A DNA stretch of 64,000 nucleotides from Thiotrichaceae bacterium (GCA_002401765.2 NVTY02000079.1:124001-188000), one strand, 5' to 3'; counted from the first letter of the stretch, positions 30,859-41,517 are shown. Made by a program: numbers and translations. The notes: a model not told the origin generated them from the letters alone.

Positions 30859-32946
30859 GTGACGCCCATTAAAAAAACTTTTCAGTACGGCAACCACACT
30901 GTAACGCTCGAAACGGGTGAGATTGCGAGACAAGCAACCGCCGCAGTCATGGTAACCATGGATGACACCGCCGTACTTGTGACCGTGGTTGGTCGCAAAG
31001 AAGCCGACCCAGGGCGTGATTTTTTTCCTCTCACCGTGAACTACCAGGAGCGTACTTACGCGGCTGGTAAGATTCCAGGTGGCTTTTTCAAGCGTGAAGG
31101 GCGTCCCAGTGAAAAAGAGACCCTGACCTGTCGTTTGATCGATCGTCCACTGCGTCCGCTGTTTCCAAAAGGATTCAAAAACGAAGTTCAGATCATCGCC
31201 TCAGTGGTTTCTTTAAACAAAGATATCGACCCTGATATTCCAGCGATCATCGGTGCCTCTGCGGCACTGGCGATCTCTGGTATGCCTTTTGGTGGTCCTG
31301 TTGGTGCAGCGCGTGTTGGCTATAAAGATGGCGAATACCTGTTGAATCCAACGTTTGCTGAATTAGAAGACTCTACCCTTGACCTGGTGATTGCGGGTAC
31401 AAAAGACGCCGTATTGATGGTTGAGTCTGAAGCGAAAGAGCTTTCAGAAGAGGTGATGCTGGGAGCGGTGATCTTTGGCCATGATCAGCAACAGGTTGTG
31501 GTTAATGCAATCAATGAGCTGGCGGCTGAAGTGAATACACCCGCATGGACATGGGAGCCTGAAGCCATTGATGACGCATTAGTCAGTGCGGTTGAAAGCG
31601 CCTCTACAGAAGCGGTAACGGCTGCATATCAGATCAAAGAAAAGCTGGTTCGCCAGGATCGTCTGGCAGAAGTTCGCAACGATATCGTCGCTCAGCTCTG
31701 CTCTGCTGAAGAGGCTAAGTGGTCAGCCGAAGATGTTAAGGGCGTGATTAGCAAGGTAGAGAAAAATGTTGTTCGTAGTCAGATCATTAATGGTGAGCTA
31801 CGTATCGATGGTCGTGATACGCGCACTGTTCGTGAGATCAACGTTCGTGTTGGTGTGTTACCACGTACCCATGGCTCTGCGCTTTTTACGCGCGGGGAAA
31901 CACAGGCACTAGTGGTTGCAACATTGGGCACGGCTCGTGATGCACAGATCATTGATGCGCTTGAAGGTGAAAAGAAAGACCCATTCATGCTGCACTACAA
32001 CTTTCCTCCATACTGTGTTGGTGAAACCGGTTTTGTGGGTAGCCCAAAGCGTCGTGAAATTGGCCATGGTCGTCTAGCGAAGCGTGGTATTGCTGCAGTA
32101 ATGCCGGATATGGAAGAGTTCCCATATGTGGTACGTGTGGTTTCTGAAATCACCGAATCTAACGGTTCAAGCTCGATGGCTTCTGTCTGTGGCTCAAGTT
32201 TGGCGATGATGGATGCCGGTGTTTCACTTAAAGCCCCCGTTGCCGGTATCGCAATGGGCCTGATCAAAGAAGGCAGCAAGTTTGCAGTACTGTCTGACAT
32301 CCTAGGTGATGAAGATCACCTAGGCGACATGGATTTCAAAGTGGCAGGTACTAACGATGGTATCACCGCACTACAGATGGATATCAAAATCACCGGTATC
32401 ACGCGTGAAATTATGGCTGCGGCGTTAGAGCAGGCAAAAGAAGGGCGTCTCTACATTCTTGAAAACATGAATGCGGTGATCTCGACACCTCGTGATGACA
32501 TCTCTCAGTACGCACCACGCATCATCTCTATTAAGATCAATCCGGATAAAATTCGTGATGTGATTGGTAAAGGCGGTGCGACGATTCGTGCACTGACCGA
32601 AGAGACCGGTGCCAGCATCGACATCTCTGATGATGGTGTGGTGAAGATTGCATCTGTTGATTGTGAAGGCGGAGAAGAAGCACGTCGCCGTATCGAGCAG
32701 ATTACTGCTGATGTTGAAGTGGGTAGTATCTACGAAGGTAAGGTTGCCAAATTAATGGACTTTGGTGCATTCGTTACCATCCTACCGGGTAAAGATGGGC
32801 TGGTTCACATCTCTCAGATCTCTGATGAGCGAGTAGAAAATGTGAGTGATAAGCTGACTGAAGGCGAAATCATTAAGGTTAAAGTGCTTGAAATCGACAA
32901 GCAGGGGCGTATTCGCCTGAGCATGAAGGCCGTTAATAACGATTAA
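30859..32946 (+). CDS. pnp: Polyribonucleotide nucleotidyltransferase
   Basis: Full-length PNPase with KH/S1; probable GTG start at 30859 ([20 protein letters not shown]), ORF opens at ATG 30832. Confidence 0.98.
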   Translation: MTPIKKTFQYGNHTVTLETGEIARQATAAVMVTMDDTAVLVTVVGRKEADPGRDFFPLTVNYQERTYAAGKIPGGFFKREGRPSEKETLTCRLIDRPLRPLFPKGFKNEVQIIASVVSLNKDIDPDIPAIIGASAALAISGMPFGGPVGAARVGYKDGEYLLNPTFAELEDSTLDLVIAGTKDAVLMVESEAKELSEEVMLGAVIFGHDQQQVVVNAINELAAEVNTPAWTWEPEAIDDALVSAVESASTEAVTAAYQIKEKLVRQDRLAEVRNDIVAQLCSAEEAKWSAEDVKGVISKVEKNVVRSQIINGELRIDGRDTRTVREINVRVGVLPRTHGSALFTRGETQALVVATLGTARDAQIIDALEGEKKDPFMLHYNFPPYCVGETGFVGSPKRREIGHGRLAKRGIAAVMPDMEEFPYVVRVVSEITESNGSSSMASVCGSSLAMMDAGVSLKAPVAGIAMGLIKEGSKFAVLSDILGDEDHLGDMDFKVAGTNDGITALQMDIKITGITREIMAAALEQAKEGRLYILENMNAVISTPRDDISQYAPRIISIKINPDKIRDVIGKGGATIRALTEETGASIDISDDGVVKIASVDCEGGEEARRRIEQITADVEVGSIYEGKVAKLMDFGAFVTILPGKDGLVHISQISDERVENVSDKLTEGEIIKVKVLEIDKQGRIRLSMKAVNND

Positions 32947-32970
32947 TTAGCGCCGCTATTAGTTGTTTGC

Positions 32971-32999
32971 GAAAGGGCCCTTAGTGGGCCCTTTTTTTG
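32971..32999 (+). terminator. Rho-independent terminator after pnp
   Basis: AAAGGGCCC-TTAGT-GGGCCCTTT then T run. Confidence 0.92.
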
Positions 33000-33327
33000 T
33001 GGTTATCAATGGCTAAATCTATTTCTGAATAGGATTCGGTGCCAGTGGTATTTTTTAGCGAGCTTGATGGGTTCGGATTGGTGGATGCTGTACGCTGTAC
33101 GCACCCACAGATAAATCCATTCAGACGTTACCAAAACCTCTTTGGTAACCGCTATTCATTCATGAACGCACAGCTTAAAGCCCCAATCCGCTACATCACG
33201 TTGCCCATTTTGGCAATAGTCCCGCTACGGTGTGCCCCTTGGCTATTACCTGCTATTGACGTCTTGATGTAACGAATTTGGCATTCAATCTGCCACGCTC
33301 AGAATTAATAGAGGTGCCCTTAAGCGT

Positions 33328-33600
33328 TTAATTCGTTGAAGGCTCTGTTGCAATCATTTTTTCGGTGCTTGTTTCATTTGCTTCTTTCGGACCGCGTTTA
33401 TAAATAATATAGCCATTGAGGAAATGATTCATGACCAGGTCACTACACTCTTTGAAGTGTTTATTTTCACGCTTACGAAAAATACCAGACAGTTCTGATT
33501 TTTTGATTTCATAACCGGATAGTTTAAAAACTTCAATAATATCGAGCTCTTTAAGGTCAAGTGCGATGCGGAGTTTCTTGATGATTTCGTTATTTGTCAT
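33328..33600 (-). CDS. DUF1456 family protein (YehS-like)
   Basis: 'MTNNEIIKKLRIALDLKELDIIEVFKLSGYEIKKSELSGIFRKRENKHFKECSDLVMNHFLNGYI'. Confidence 0.85.
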   Translation of the reverse strand: MTNNEIIKKLRIALDLKELDIIEVFKLSGYEIKKSELSGIFRKRENKHFKECSDLVMNHFLNGYIIYKRGPKEANETSTEKMIATEPSTN

Positions 33601-33606
33601 GGTCGC

Positions 33607-33867
33607 TTATTTCTTTGGTCGTTTTTCGGTAGCAAGTTGTACGGTGATCATCGTTTCTAGAAACAGCTTGCCGTCTTGTTCTAGTGCACTTTGTACGGCG
33701 CAGGGCTCAGTAAAGGTGATAAAGGCGTAGCCTTTTGGCGACTGACTTTTTTTATCAATGGGTAAATTGATCTCGCTGATTGTGCCGCATAGCGAAAAAT
33801 GGGTATTAAGCGATTCCTCGGTAACGGCTTTATTGAGGTCTTTGAGATAGATTTTATTATGTGGCAT
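33607..33867 (-). CDS. RNA recognition motif (RRM) protein
   Basis: RNP-like motifs 'KIYLKDL' and 'KGYAFITF'. Confidence 0.88.
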   Translation of the reverse strand: MPHNKIYLKDLNKAVTEESLNTHFSLCGTISEINLPIDKKSQSPKGYAFITFTEPCAVQSALEQDGKLFLETMITVQLATEKRPKK

Positions 33868-33955
33868 GGCTGCTCATTAAAGATTGTAACGATGGTATCG
33901 CGCTATTATGAGTCAGTTAGTCTATTTTAGCGATATTTTCCTGTGAGTAGCCGCT

Positions 33956-33990
33956 AAAAAGGATCAGCAACGCGTGACGTGTGCTGATCT
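33956..33990 (-). terminator. Rho-independent terminator (minus strand)
   Basis: On minus strand GATCAGCA-12nt-TGCTGATC followed by CTTTTT. Confidence 0.7.
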
Positions 33991-34007
33991 TCGCTTCCTA
34001 GCGTAGT

Positions 34008-35100
34008 TTATTGCAAGGAATCTGCTAGCTTTACGAGTTGGATGAATTCTGCTCGGTAGCCCAATGGATCATTACCTCGGCTCTGCTGCGCTAATTTTAA
34101 TATCTCAGGATACGAATAATCACCGAGTGAATCGCTGCTGCGGAGGCGTTGCCCGAAGCCTGCTACGGCTGCTACGAATCGAAAGTTATTTGAGGTACTT
34201 GCTAATAATGGCTTGTGAACACTTGTGACGATGGCATCTTTCATCTCAATACTGCGGTGTTCACCGGGCTGTTTATATAGAATAAGCGAGCTCGATACCT
34301 GCACCGCCATTGGTTGAGCCTCCTGCACGTAAACGTGCCATCGCGTCGATGATTTCGCTACGTCTGTTGCCGGGCGTTGATTCAAGTACCACCCCTGATG
34401 CTCCGGCATAAACGACGATAGCGAGACGATCTTGAGGTGTTAGCTGATTGACTAATAGGCGTAGCGATTTTTTTAATAAGCCTAATTTATTGGCGGCATT
34501 CATTGAACCAGAGACATCGAGCAGAAAGACAAGGTTGCGTGGCTGCGATTCGGTGATGGTCGGTGCATATCCTTTAATTCCAACATGCAGTAGATAGCCA
34601 GCGCTATTCCATGGGGTAGGGCCAATTTCAGTGGTGATGTTGAAGGGTGTCGATGGGCTCTCTGGTACTGGGTAGTGGTAATCAAAATAGTTAACCATCT
34701 CTTCAATTCGAACCGCATTCTTCGGTGGCAGGTTACCGCCATGGATAAAGCGCCGAACATTGGCGTAGGCGGCGGTATCGACATCGATACTAAAGGTACT
34801 GATCGGTTCATCGCTAACCTGAATCCGACGATTTTCAGTGATGGTGCTGTATTGCTCTCCTGCTGCGATAGTGGAGAGATTTAATCCCTTTTTTGTCAAG
34901 CCATGATGATAATCACGGCCTGAGGCTGCCATACCCTGCATTACCTGGTGCTTCTCAAGCATCGGGGCTGCTGCTGACGCGCGCGCAACTACTCGCGGCT
35001 CAAGCTTGCCTTGCGGCGGATTCGAGGTCGCACAGGCCGTTAACAGTAATGTGGCTAATGCAGTGGTTATTGCGCGATTTCTTTTGACCATTGGGTTCAT
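34008..35100 (-). pseudogene. VWA-domain (YfbK-like) lipoprotein gene disrupted by internal deletion and frame change
   Basis: N-terminal part (34273..35100) with lipobox LLTAC and 'NLVFLLDVSGSMNAANKLGLLKKSLRLLVNQL...GGSTNGGAGIELAYS' then stop; C-terminal tail 'LYKQPGEHRSIEMKDAIV...FRFVAAVAGFGQRLRSSDSLGDYSYPEILKLAQQSRGNDPLGYRAEFIQLVKLA' in another frame immediately after. Confidence 0.85.
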
Positions 35101-35224
35101 CTGTGACCTCCGGGTGTAATGTTGATGCAGTGAGTTTATGAGCTTGAAAGGGGTAGCCGTTAGGCATTATGTGGCTTAAAATGGTCTTCCATTTGGTTTT
35201 TTAATGTGATAAAGGTTTTGTGGT

Positions 35225-36157
35225 GTGACCATTGTATTCAATAAAATTCATCGCCTGAAACAGCAACCTGGTTGGACCTGGGATCATTTTCTTACCGAAA
35301 TGGATAAATGCTCAGTGCGGGGCGTTGATGAAAAGACGCTCTATAGCCATTATCGTGAGCCGCATAAAAAGCCCAATAGTCAACTTGAGACGTTAATTAA
35401 CCAGCTGCATGGTGACTGTTTCCCGGCCCCATTCCCTGAAGAGCTGAACCGTTTAATGCGACTCTATAATCACCTGTTTAACTGTAAAAAACATATCGAC
35501 AAAGAGAAGGATATTCAGGACCTGGAATTTTTTCTACAGCAGCAATGTGAGCGTGAAGTTGAGTGGTTAAGAGTCTCACGCTTGAACTGGTTGCTGGGGA
35601 ATATCGCATTTGATCGGATTCCGCTTTACCGAAATAATGGCATGCGGGAGCCATTAGATTGGTGCAAACAGTCCGCGATTAACCACTATCAAAAAAGTGT
35701 TTCGGCAATTGAACAGCATAATGGAAAATACCCTCAGGCGATGGTTGGGGCGAGTCACCTGTATAAGGCGAGGCATAATATTCTTGCCTGTTACCTGAAT
35801 GTGGTGCCTCAAGCTAAGCGAGGCAAAGATGCGAGTATCATTCATTATCTTAATGTCTCGAATTATATTGCTAACAGTAAGCAGGCGCTAGAGGCTGAGC
35901 CATTTCAATGGACGATTGCACGTAATGGACTTCGATTTAGTTCACTGCTAGAGAATGACTCTGATGTAAAATATTTCATCTCTGCATTGGCTAATATTAG
36001 CAGGCGTTTTTTGAATCTTGCTTATCAGCCACTCAATCATGGCGCCCTTAATGAAGGCGAAGACTTTCATTGGGCAATCGAAAATGTGTTAACAAGTGAT
36101 TATCTGGCATCCATTGAGATGAAGATGAAAAAAAATAACAGGGGCAAGCGATCATGA
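35225..36157 (+). CDS. Hypothetical protein (310 aa)
   Basis: Long ORF with consistent codon usage, 4-bp overlap with next gene; no family recognised. Confidence 0.7.
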   Translation: MTIVFNKIHRLKQQPGWTWDHFLTEMDKCSVRGVDEKTLYSHYREPHKKPNSQLETLINQLHGDCFPAPFPEELNRLMRLYNHLFNCKKHIDKEKDIQDLEFFLQQQCEREVEWLRVSRLNWLLGNIAFDRIPLYRNNGMREPLDWCKQSAINHYQKSVSAIEQHNGKYPQAMVGASHLYKARHNILACYLNVVPQAKRGKDASIIHYLNVSNYIANSKQALEAEPFQWTIARNGLRFSSLLENDSDVKYFISALANISRRFLNLAYQPLNHGALNEGEDFHWAIENVLTSDYLASIEMKMKKNNRGKRS

Positions 36158-36438
36158 GAAAACGGCGGTCATTTATTCTATTGTCGGCGATTGCATTTCT
36201 GTTACTGATCGCTGGCTGTGCTAGTGCGCCTGAGGGAACTGTTGATGAGCACGTACCAGCGCCTGAACCCTCCTTGCAAAGTATTGGCAGTAGTGAACCT
36301 AAAAATAGTGCTGAAGAAGAGTCCTTATTGCTTGAGGATAGCGCTACAGAGATTGAATCCCAGGGTGCAGTGCCATCCGCTGACATGCTACATAAAAAGT
36401 CTGAGCCACAGAGCGATGACATGGAACGACTCGACTAA
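36154..36438 (+). CDS. Small putative lipoprotein
   Basis: Lipobox LLIAGC; acidic low-complexity tail. Confidence 0.65.
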   Translation: MRKRRSFILLSAIAFLLLIAGCASAPEGTVDEHVPAPEPSLQSIGSSEPKNSAEEESLLLEDSATEIESQGAVPSADMLHKKSEPQSDDMERLD

Positions 36439-36453
36439 CCGCTTGTTGGAATC

Positions 36454-37140
36454 ATGAAGAGTCTTATTAAACTGTTTTTACTATTGGTGGCATGCTTTGC
36501 ATCCGTGTTTGTGATGATTAAGCTAACGGGGTTAGTCACCATCGATGATGTAAAAGGGTGGATTGCCCTTGCGGATACCATTTCGCCGTTAACGCTTGCC
36601 GCGATGATTGTGCTGCTGTTACTGGTTGACCTCTTAATTTCAATCCCAACGCTAATCGTTTGTATGTTGTCGGGTTACTTTTTGGGCTTTGGCCTGGGCG
36701 CTTTTGCATCGATGGTGGGCTTGAGTCTGGTGGGTGGGGTTGGCTATGCTATGAGCCGTATTTTTGGGCCGACATTACTGATGAAAGTTGTTAAGTGTGA
36801 AGTCAAGATAGCGGAGATGGCGCGCCTGTTTCATCGCCATGGCTTTGTCATGATTTTGATTTCGCGTGCTATTCCTATGGTACCTGAAGCGGCGGCGTGT
36901 ATGTCTGGTATGACTAAGATGCCTTTCAGGCGGTTTGTGCTTGCGTGGATGCTGGGCTCTTATCCATATGCACTGATTACGGCTTATGCCGGCTCGGTGA
37001 GTACAGCGCAAGATCCCGCCCCCGCTATTTTCACAGCAATTGGCATGATGATAACCCTGTGGATTGGGGTGACGTTATTCTCTCGTTACCCAATGGTGGC
37101 AAAGAATAAGGCGCGCAGCACTTCCTTAGGTTCTGATTGA
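36454..37140 (+). CDS. TVP38/TMEM64 (VTT domain) membrane protein
   Basis: Multi-TM; 'LFHRHGFVMILISRAIPMVPEAAACMSGMTKMPFRRFVLAWMLGSYPYALITAYAGS'. Confidence 0.85.
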   Translation: MKSLIKLFLLLVACFASVFVMIKLTGLVTIDDVKGWIALADTISPLTLAAMIVLLLLVDLLISIPTLIVCMLSGYFLGFGLGAFASMVGLSLVGGVGYAMSRIFGPTLLMKVVKCEVKIAEMARLFHRHGFVMILISRAIPMVPEAAACMSGMTKMPFRRFVLAWMLGSYPYALITAYAGSVSTAQDPAPAIFTAIGMMITLWIGVTLFSRYPMVAKNKARSTSLGSD

Positions 37141-37160
37141 TCAATGCAGGGTGTGGCGGA

Positions 37161-38009
37161 CTAGACCTTCAACATATCGATTACATCTTGTACGTCACTG
37201 CGCGCCTCTTCAGGCGCGGACATACTCTCTTCTGGTGTTAAACCAAGCGCCTTGAAGGCGGGAATCTCTGTCCAGTCTATCTCATTAGACGGGTGTTTTT
37301 TGCCGATGTATGTGTGAAGGTTTGCAATCATCACGATGTCTACATAGTCGGGGCTAGGGTCTGAAACACGGCTATAATTCTCATGCTCTGATGCAACGGC
37401 AATGAGTTCTGGTGGGAAATTCCACCCTTCTAGTACAAGCTTTCCAATCTGCGTATGCAGCTTGTAGGTAATATAAGAGAGCTGCTCTTTATCATTTTCA
37501 AGTTCGGGGAATCGATCCGCATAGGCAAGAATAGGCAGCGCCCCAATGTCATGAATCAATCCTGCTAACATCGCATTATCTGGCTTAAGGCGAGTGAAGC
37601 GTTGTGCGAAAACATAGCTAATCGCAGCCACCTGCATGGAATGTAACCACTGTTGCTTCAAGATGGCATTGATCATCCTTGACCCTTTAGATTGGAATAC
37701 CTGCTCAACGACAATGCTATTGATTAGCGTCTTAACCTGTTTGGCACCAAGACGCGTGATAGCCGCTTTGATGTTGTCAATTTGATCTTTTCCTCTAAAC
37801 AAGGGGCTGTTGGCTGCCTGTAAAAGGCGGCCGGAAAGGGCCGCGTCAATGCGGATTATTTTTGCTAACTGAGCCGACGATGAATTAGGATCACCAACTG
37901 TTTCACCTATTTTAATCGCAACTTCGGGTAGCGTGGGGAGATCAAGTCGTTTGTGTTTAATCTCATCCAGCAGCCCCGCGATGAACGTGTCGATAAATTG
38001 GGCTTCCAT
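37161..38009 (-). CDS. HDOD domain protein (tandem paralog 3)
   Basis: 'LPTLPEVAIKIGETVGDPNSSSAQLAKIIRIDAALSGRLLQAANSPLFRGKDQIDNIKAAITRLGAKQVKTLI...AGLIHDIGALPI'. Confidence 0.95.
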   Translation of the reverse strand: MEAQFIDTFIAGLLDEIKHKRLDLPTLPEVAIKIGETVGDPNSSSAQLAKIIRIDAALSGRLLQAANSPLFRGKDQIDNIKAAITRLGAKQVKTLINSIVVEQVFQSKGSRMINAILKQQWLHSMQVAAISYVFAQRFTRLKPDNAMLAGLIHDIGALPILAYADRFPELENDKEQLSYITYKLHTQIGKLVLEGWNFPPELIAVASEHENYSRVSDPSPDYVDIVMIANLHTYIGKKHPSNEIDWTEIPAFKALGLTPEESMSAPEEARSDVQDVIDMLKV

Positions 38010-38029
38010 TAGTTGGTTTCCTAAGGCTG

Positions 38030-38881
38030 CTATCGAGAGAATATTTGTTGGATTTGCGTTAATTCATCTTGTGCATTTTTGATTGCGTCGATGCAATCCT
38101 CAGGTGAAATTGAGATCCGATTAAAGGCTGGAATTGTATGCCAGTCTAATTTTGTTGCTGGATGATCTGTCCCGATATGCCCCAGTAAGTTGGCAATAAT
38201 AACGATGTCGGTGTAATCCAGGTTAATGCTTGGGTCTCGAAATAGGTCTTCATGCTCACTCGCGACGGTAATCAATGACTCTGGAAAACGCCACTTTTTT
38301 AATATTAAGCGGCCAATATTGGTGTGTAACTTATTGACTAACATCTCCAGCGCGGCTGGATTTGATGAAAGTTCTGGAATTGATTCTGCATATTCAATGA
38401 TGGGAAGTGTGCCAATATCATGTATCAATCCGGCCATCATTGCTTCATCCGCATTAAGCGAGGTGTAATGCTTCGCTAAAAAATAACTGATGGCCGCGAT
38501 GCGTAGATTATATTTCCATTGAGCCTTTAATTTATTTTGTACTTCCGGTGAGTAGCATTCTGATTGAAACATCTGTTCCAGTACCAGGTTGGTCACGAGG
38601 TTCTTGATATTGCGATTACCTAAGCGAGTGATTGCGCTATTGAGGTCTTCAATGCTTTTTTTTGCTCTGAATAATGGGCTGTTGGCTAGCTTTAGCAAGC
38701 GAGCAGACAGCGCGGCATCTAGCCTCAGCGTATCATAAAGGTCATTGGCAGAAGAGTTAGGGTTGTCAACGACGGTTCTTATTTTATCGGCAACCTCTGG
38801 TAAGGTTGGCAATGTGATGCGATTTGCTTTGATGTCATCAAGCAATTCATGTACAAATCTTTTTATTAAATCCTTGGACAT
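38030..38881 (-). CDS. HDOD domain protein (tandem paralog 2)
   Basis: 'LPTLPEVADKIRTVVDNPNSSANDLYDTLRLDAALSARLLKLANSPLFRAKKSIEDLNSAITRLGNRNIKNLV'. Confidence 0.95.
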   Translation of the reverse strand: MSKDLIKRFVHELLDDIKANRITLPTLPEVADKIRTVVDNPNSSANDLYDTLRLDAALSARLLKLANSPLFRAKKSIEDLNSAITRLGNRNIKNLVTNLVLEQMFQSECYSPEVQNKLKAQWKYNLRIAAISYFLAKHYTSLNADEAMMAGLIHDIGTLPIIEYAESIPELSSNPAALEMLVNKLHTNIGRLILKKWRFPESLITVASEHEDLFRDPSINLDYTDIVIIANLLGHIGTDHPATKLDWHTIPAFNRISISPEDCIDAIKNAQDELTQIQQIFSR

Positions 38882-38916
38882 TAGTGTGATTACATTATTC
38901 CATGAGTGGTTGGCGG

Positions 38917-39765
38917 TTATTGCGAAAAAATATTTTGAATCTCAATAATCTCTTCGTGTGCATCTTTTATGGCTGCAATGCTCTCTTCTGGCGTCATTGC
39001 AAGGCGGTTAAAGGCTGGTATTGAGTTCCAGTCTAGTTTTGTATGCGGATGATTCGTACCGACATGGCTCAAAAGATTGGCTACTAAAACGACATCGGTA
39101 TAATCGGGATTGATACCTGAATCACGTTCAAAGTTTTCGTGTTCACGCGCAACGGTGACTAGCTCATCAGGGAAATTCCATTTTTTTAAAACCAGGTGGC
39201 CAATTTTGGTATGAAGCAAGAATACAAGTCGGTCAAGTGCCACTTCGTTTGACAATATATCCGGAAGAAGTTCGGCATATTCAAGAATAGGGAGTGCGCC
39301 GATATCGTGAATCAAGCCGCTGAGCATCGCTTCATCAGGGCTTAGCTCAGTGTAATCACGTGCAATCACAAAGCTCAGCGCAGCCACGTGAAGGCTATGT
39401 TTCCAGTTTTCTTTCAGTTTTTTTTTGACCTCATCAGAGAGCCCGGCCTGATAAAGTTGCTCCATCGCCAGGCTGGTCACCAGGCTGCGTACATTGGCAT
39501 TTCCAAGTCGCGTAATGGCCACTTTGACATCTTCAACCTGGCTCTGGCTGCGGTAGAGTGGGCTATTGACCACGCGTAATAGGCGCGTGGTGATGACCAC
39601 ATCGGCACTAATGACCTTTGAAATCTGATTGGACGTTGTGCCCTGATCATTGAGTAATTTACGCGCCTTAAGCGCGACTTCAGGAAGCGCTGGCAATATG
39701 ATCTTATTGGCCTTGATATCAGCGATAAGGTCTTTACAGAATTTTCCGATGAGCGAGTTAGCCAT
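38917..39765 (-). CDS. HDOD domain protein (tandem paralog 1)
   Basis: 'LPALPEVALKARKLLNDQGTTSNQISKVISADVVITTRLLRVVNSPLYRSQSQVEDVKVAITRLGNANVRSLV'. Confidence 0.95.
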   Translation of the reverse strand: MANSLIGKFCKDLIADIKANKIILPALPEVALKARKLLNDQGTTSNQISKVISADVVITTRLLRVVNSPLYRSQSQVEDVKVAITRLGNANVRSLVTSLAMEQLYQAGLSDEVKKKLKENWKHSLHVAALSFVIARDYTELSPDEAMLSGLIHDIGALPILEYAELLPDILSNEVALDRLVFLLHTKIGHLVLKKWNFPDELVTVAREHENFERDSGINPDYTDVVLVANLLSHVGTNHPHTKLDWNSIPAFNRLAMTPEESIAAIKDAHEEIIEIQNIFSQ

Positions 39766-39911
39766 AAATGCCTTGTTTTTATAGCAAATGAAACGTGTTA
39801 TTGCGGGTTATCTCTATGATTCTTTTAAGGTATCGCCCGCTTTATGATTAACTTGATCCTTTTTATTTTGGATAAATTAAGGGGCATTTATCACTCGCTA
39901 AAGCGCCCCGC

Positions 39912-40985
39912 TTACTCGCTATCAGCGGGTAAATCATAGGGTAAACCATATAATTTTAATGCTGCTTTTGCATCCCGTTGTAGGCATGCGACCTTATTGG
40001 CTGCAAAGTCATTTGAGAGAACACAAAGTGCGCGGTATTGATGATTTGAGATCTGTTCTACTTGCACCACATTCCCTATGGATTGAGCCTCTTCTCCACC
40101 ATCTAGTGGATAAAGTGACATCCCTGGAAGTGGTGTCTGCTCTGAATGAAACTGTGCAATCTGCATGTGACGCTTTAATTTGCCGCGATAATGGAGGCGA
40201 GCAACGACCTCTTGACCGGGATAGCACCCTTTTTTGAAGCTGACACCGTCAATGACATGCAGGTTAAGCATCTGAGGGATAAACATCTCGACTGTTTCGC
40301 TTACGACGCTCGGTTGGGCTGCATTAATATTGAGTAGCTGCCACGCGCCGCTGCCGGTCGGTAAGAAGTCTGGTGATAGCCGTTGCCACAGCGACTGGAT
40401 TTTTTCATGGTTTCCAATCAATTCGAAACGCGAACCGAGCTCCTGGTGCTTAACAGGATGCTGAATAATGGTGATGCCATTTTCATCTGTCACGCCATGA
40501 ATAGCATTGGGCAGGGCGCCAACGTGTGCGCTGAGTTTTATGGCGGCATCTTTTCCGCTAATCCCGATACGAACAGTTTCAGCCGCGGCAGGCTCAAGCG
40601 TGACCTTTGCCCTCATGACAAACATTTTGAGGCGCGGTAGTATTTTCTCGAGCAGGCAGGTCGGCAGGTGCAGGCGATAGCCATCACCGTGTTGTGTGAT
40701 ACGGAAAAGGGCTAGCAGTCGTCCTTTGGGGGTGCAGTAACCGCTGAGTTGGCTGCTTTGTGGATTGATGAGCACGATATCATTGGTGAGCTGTCCTTGC
40801 AAAAAGGTTTTTGCATCAATGCCACTGGCCTGAATAAAGGTCATGCCAGTAATGGGCATGATAATGTGAGCGCTGTCGATAGCGGCCTGTTCCTTTTCTG
40901 CCTGGCCAAAGTGCTCAACACTGGTGCCGTCGTGCGTTAGGATGGCCCCAGCATTTTGTAGGTATTGTTTCCATTGTTCGTTCAT
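39912..40985 (-). CDS. ygfZ: Folate-binding protein YgfZ
   Basis: 'KKGCYPGQEVVARLHYRGKLKRHM' signature; FLQGQLTNDI. Confidence 0.95.
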   Translation of the reverse strand: MNEQWKQYLQNAGAILTHDGTSVEHFGQAEKEQAAIDSAHIIMPITGMTFIQASGIDAKTFLQGQLTNDIVLINPQSSQLSGYCTPKGRLLALFRITQHGDGYRLHLPTCLLEKILPRLKMFVMRAKVTLEPAAAETVRIGISGKDAAIKLSAHVGALPNAIHGVTDENGITIIQHPVKHQELGSRFELIGNHEKIQSLWQRLSPDFLPTGSGAWQLLNINAAQPSVVSETVEMFIPQMLNLHVIDGVSFKKGCYPGQEVVARLHYRGKLKRHMQIAQFHSEQTPLPGMSLYPLDGGEEAQSIGNVVQVEQISNHQYRALCVLSNDFAANKVACLQRDAKAALKLYGLPYDLPADSE

Positions 40986-41139
40986 CGATTTTTTATTTCC
41001 TGCTTAACATTAATGGGTCTCAACGTGCGGTTGAGGAGGGGGGATCATAGCTGAAATAATCGCTGGTGATAATATTCTGGACGAATCATTTCAATACGTT
41101 ACACTACGGTGACACATTGATTATTCATAATGAGTGGTT

Positions 41140-41517
41140 ATGGAAAACAAAAAACGTCCGGTCTTTCTGGATCTAACTCGTATCGATATGCCGGTGATGG
41201 CAGTGCTGTCAGTAGCACATCGCATCACGGGCATACTGATGTTCCTCTCTATCCCAATAGTCATCTATCTGTTGGGGCTTTCGCTCAGTAGCCCACAAGG
41301 GTATGAAACGGTTACCTCGCTATTTGATAGCGGCCTGTTTCGTCTGATAATCCTGCTTGCTCTGTGGGGGTTTGCCCATCACTTTTTTGCCGGTATCCGC
41401 TATTTTATGCTGGATCTCGATATCGGTGTTGATGTTGTTAATGGGCGTAGAAGTGCCTGGTGTGTGCTAGGCGCGGGCATCATCACCACGGTGATTGGCA
41501 TGGTGATGATATTATGA
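41140..41517 (+). CDS. sdhC: Succinate dehydrogenase cytochrome b556 subunit
   Basis: 'KKRPVFLDLTRIDMPVMAVLSVAHRITGILMF', 'HHFFAGIRYFMLDL'. Confidence 0.96.
   Translation: MENKKRPVFLDLTRIDMPVMAVLSVAHRITGILMFLSIPIVIYLLGLSLSSPQGYETVTSLFDSGLFRLIILLALWGFAHHFFAGIRYFMLDLDIGVDVVNGRRSAWCVLGAGIITTVIGMVMIL

Noticed and set aside
33039-33272. 77-aa plus-strand ORF after pnp
   Set aside because: No protein-like features; overlaps hairpin and short repeats, treated as noncoding
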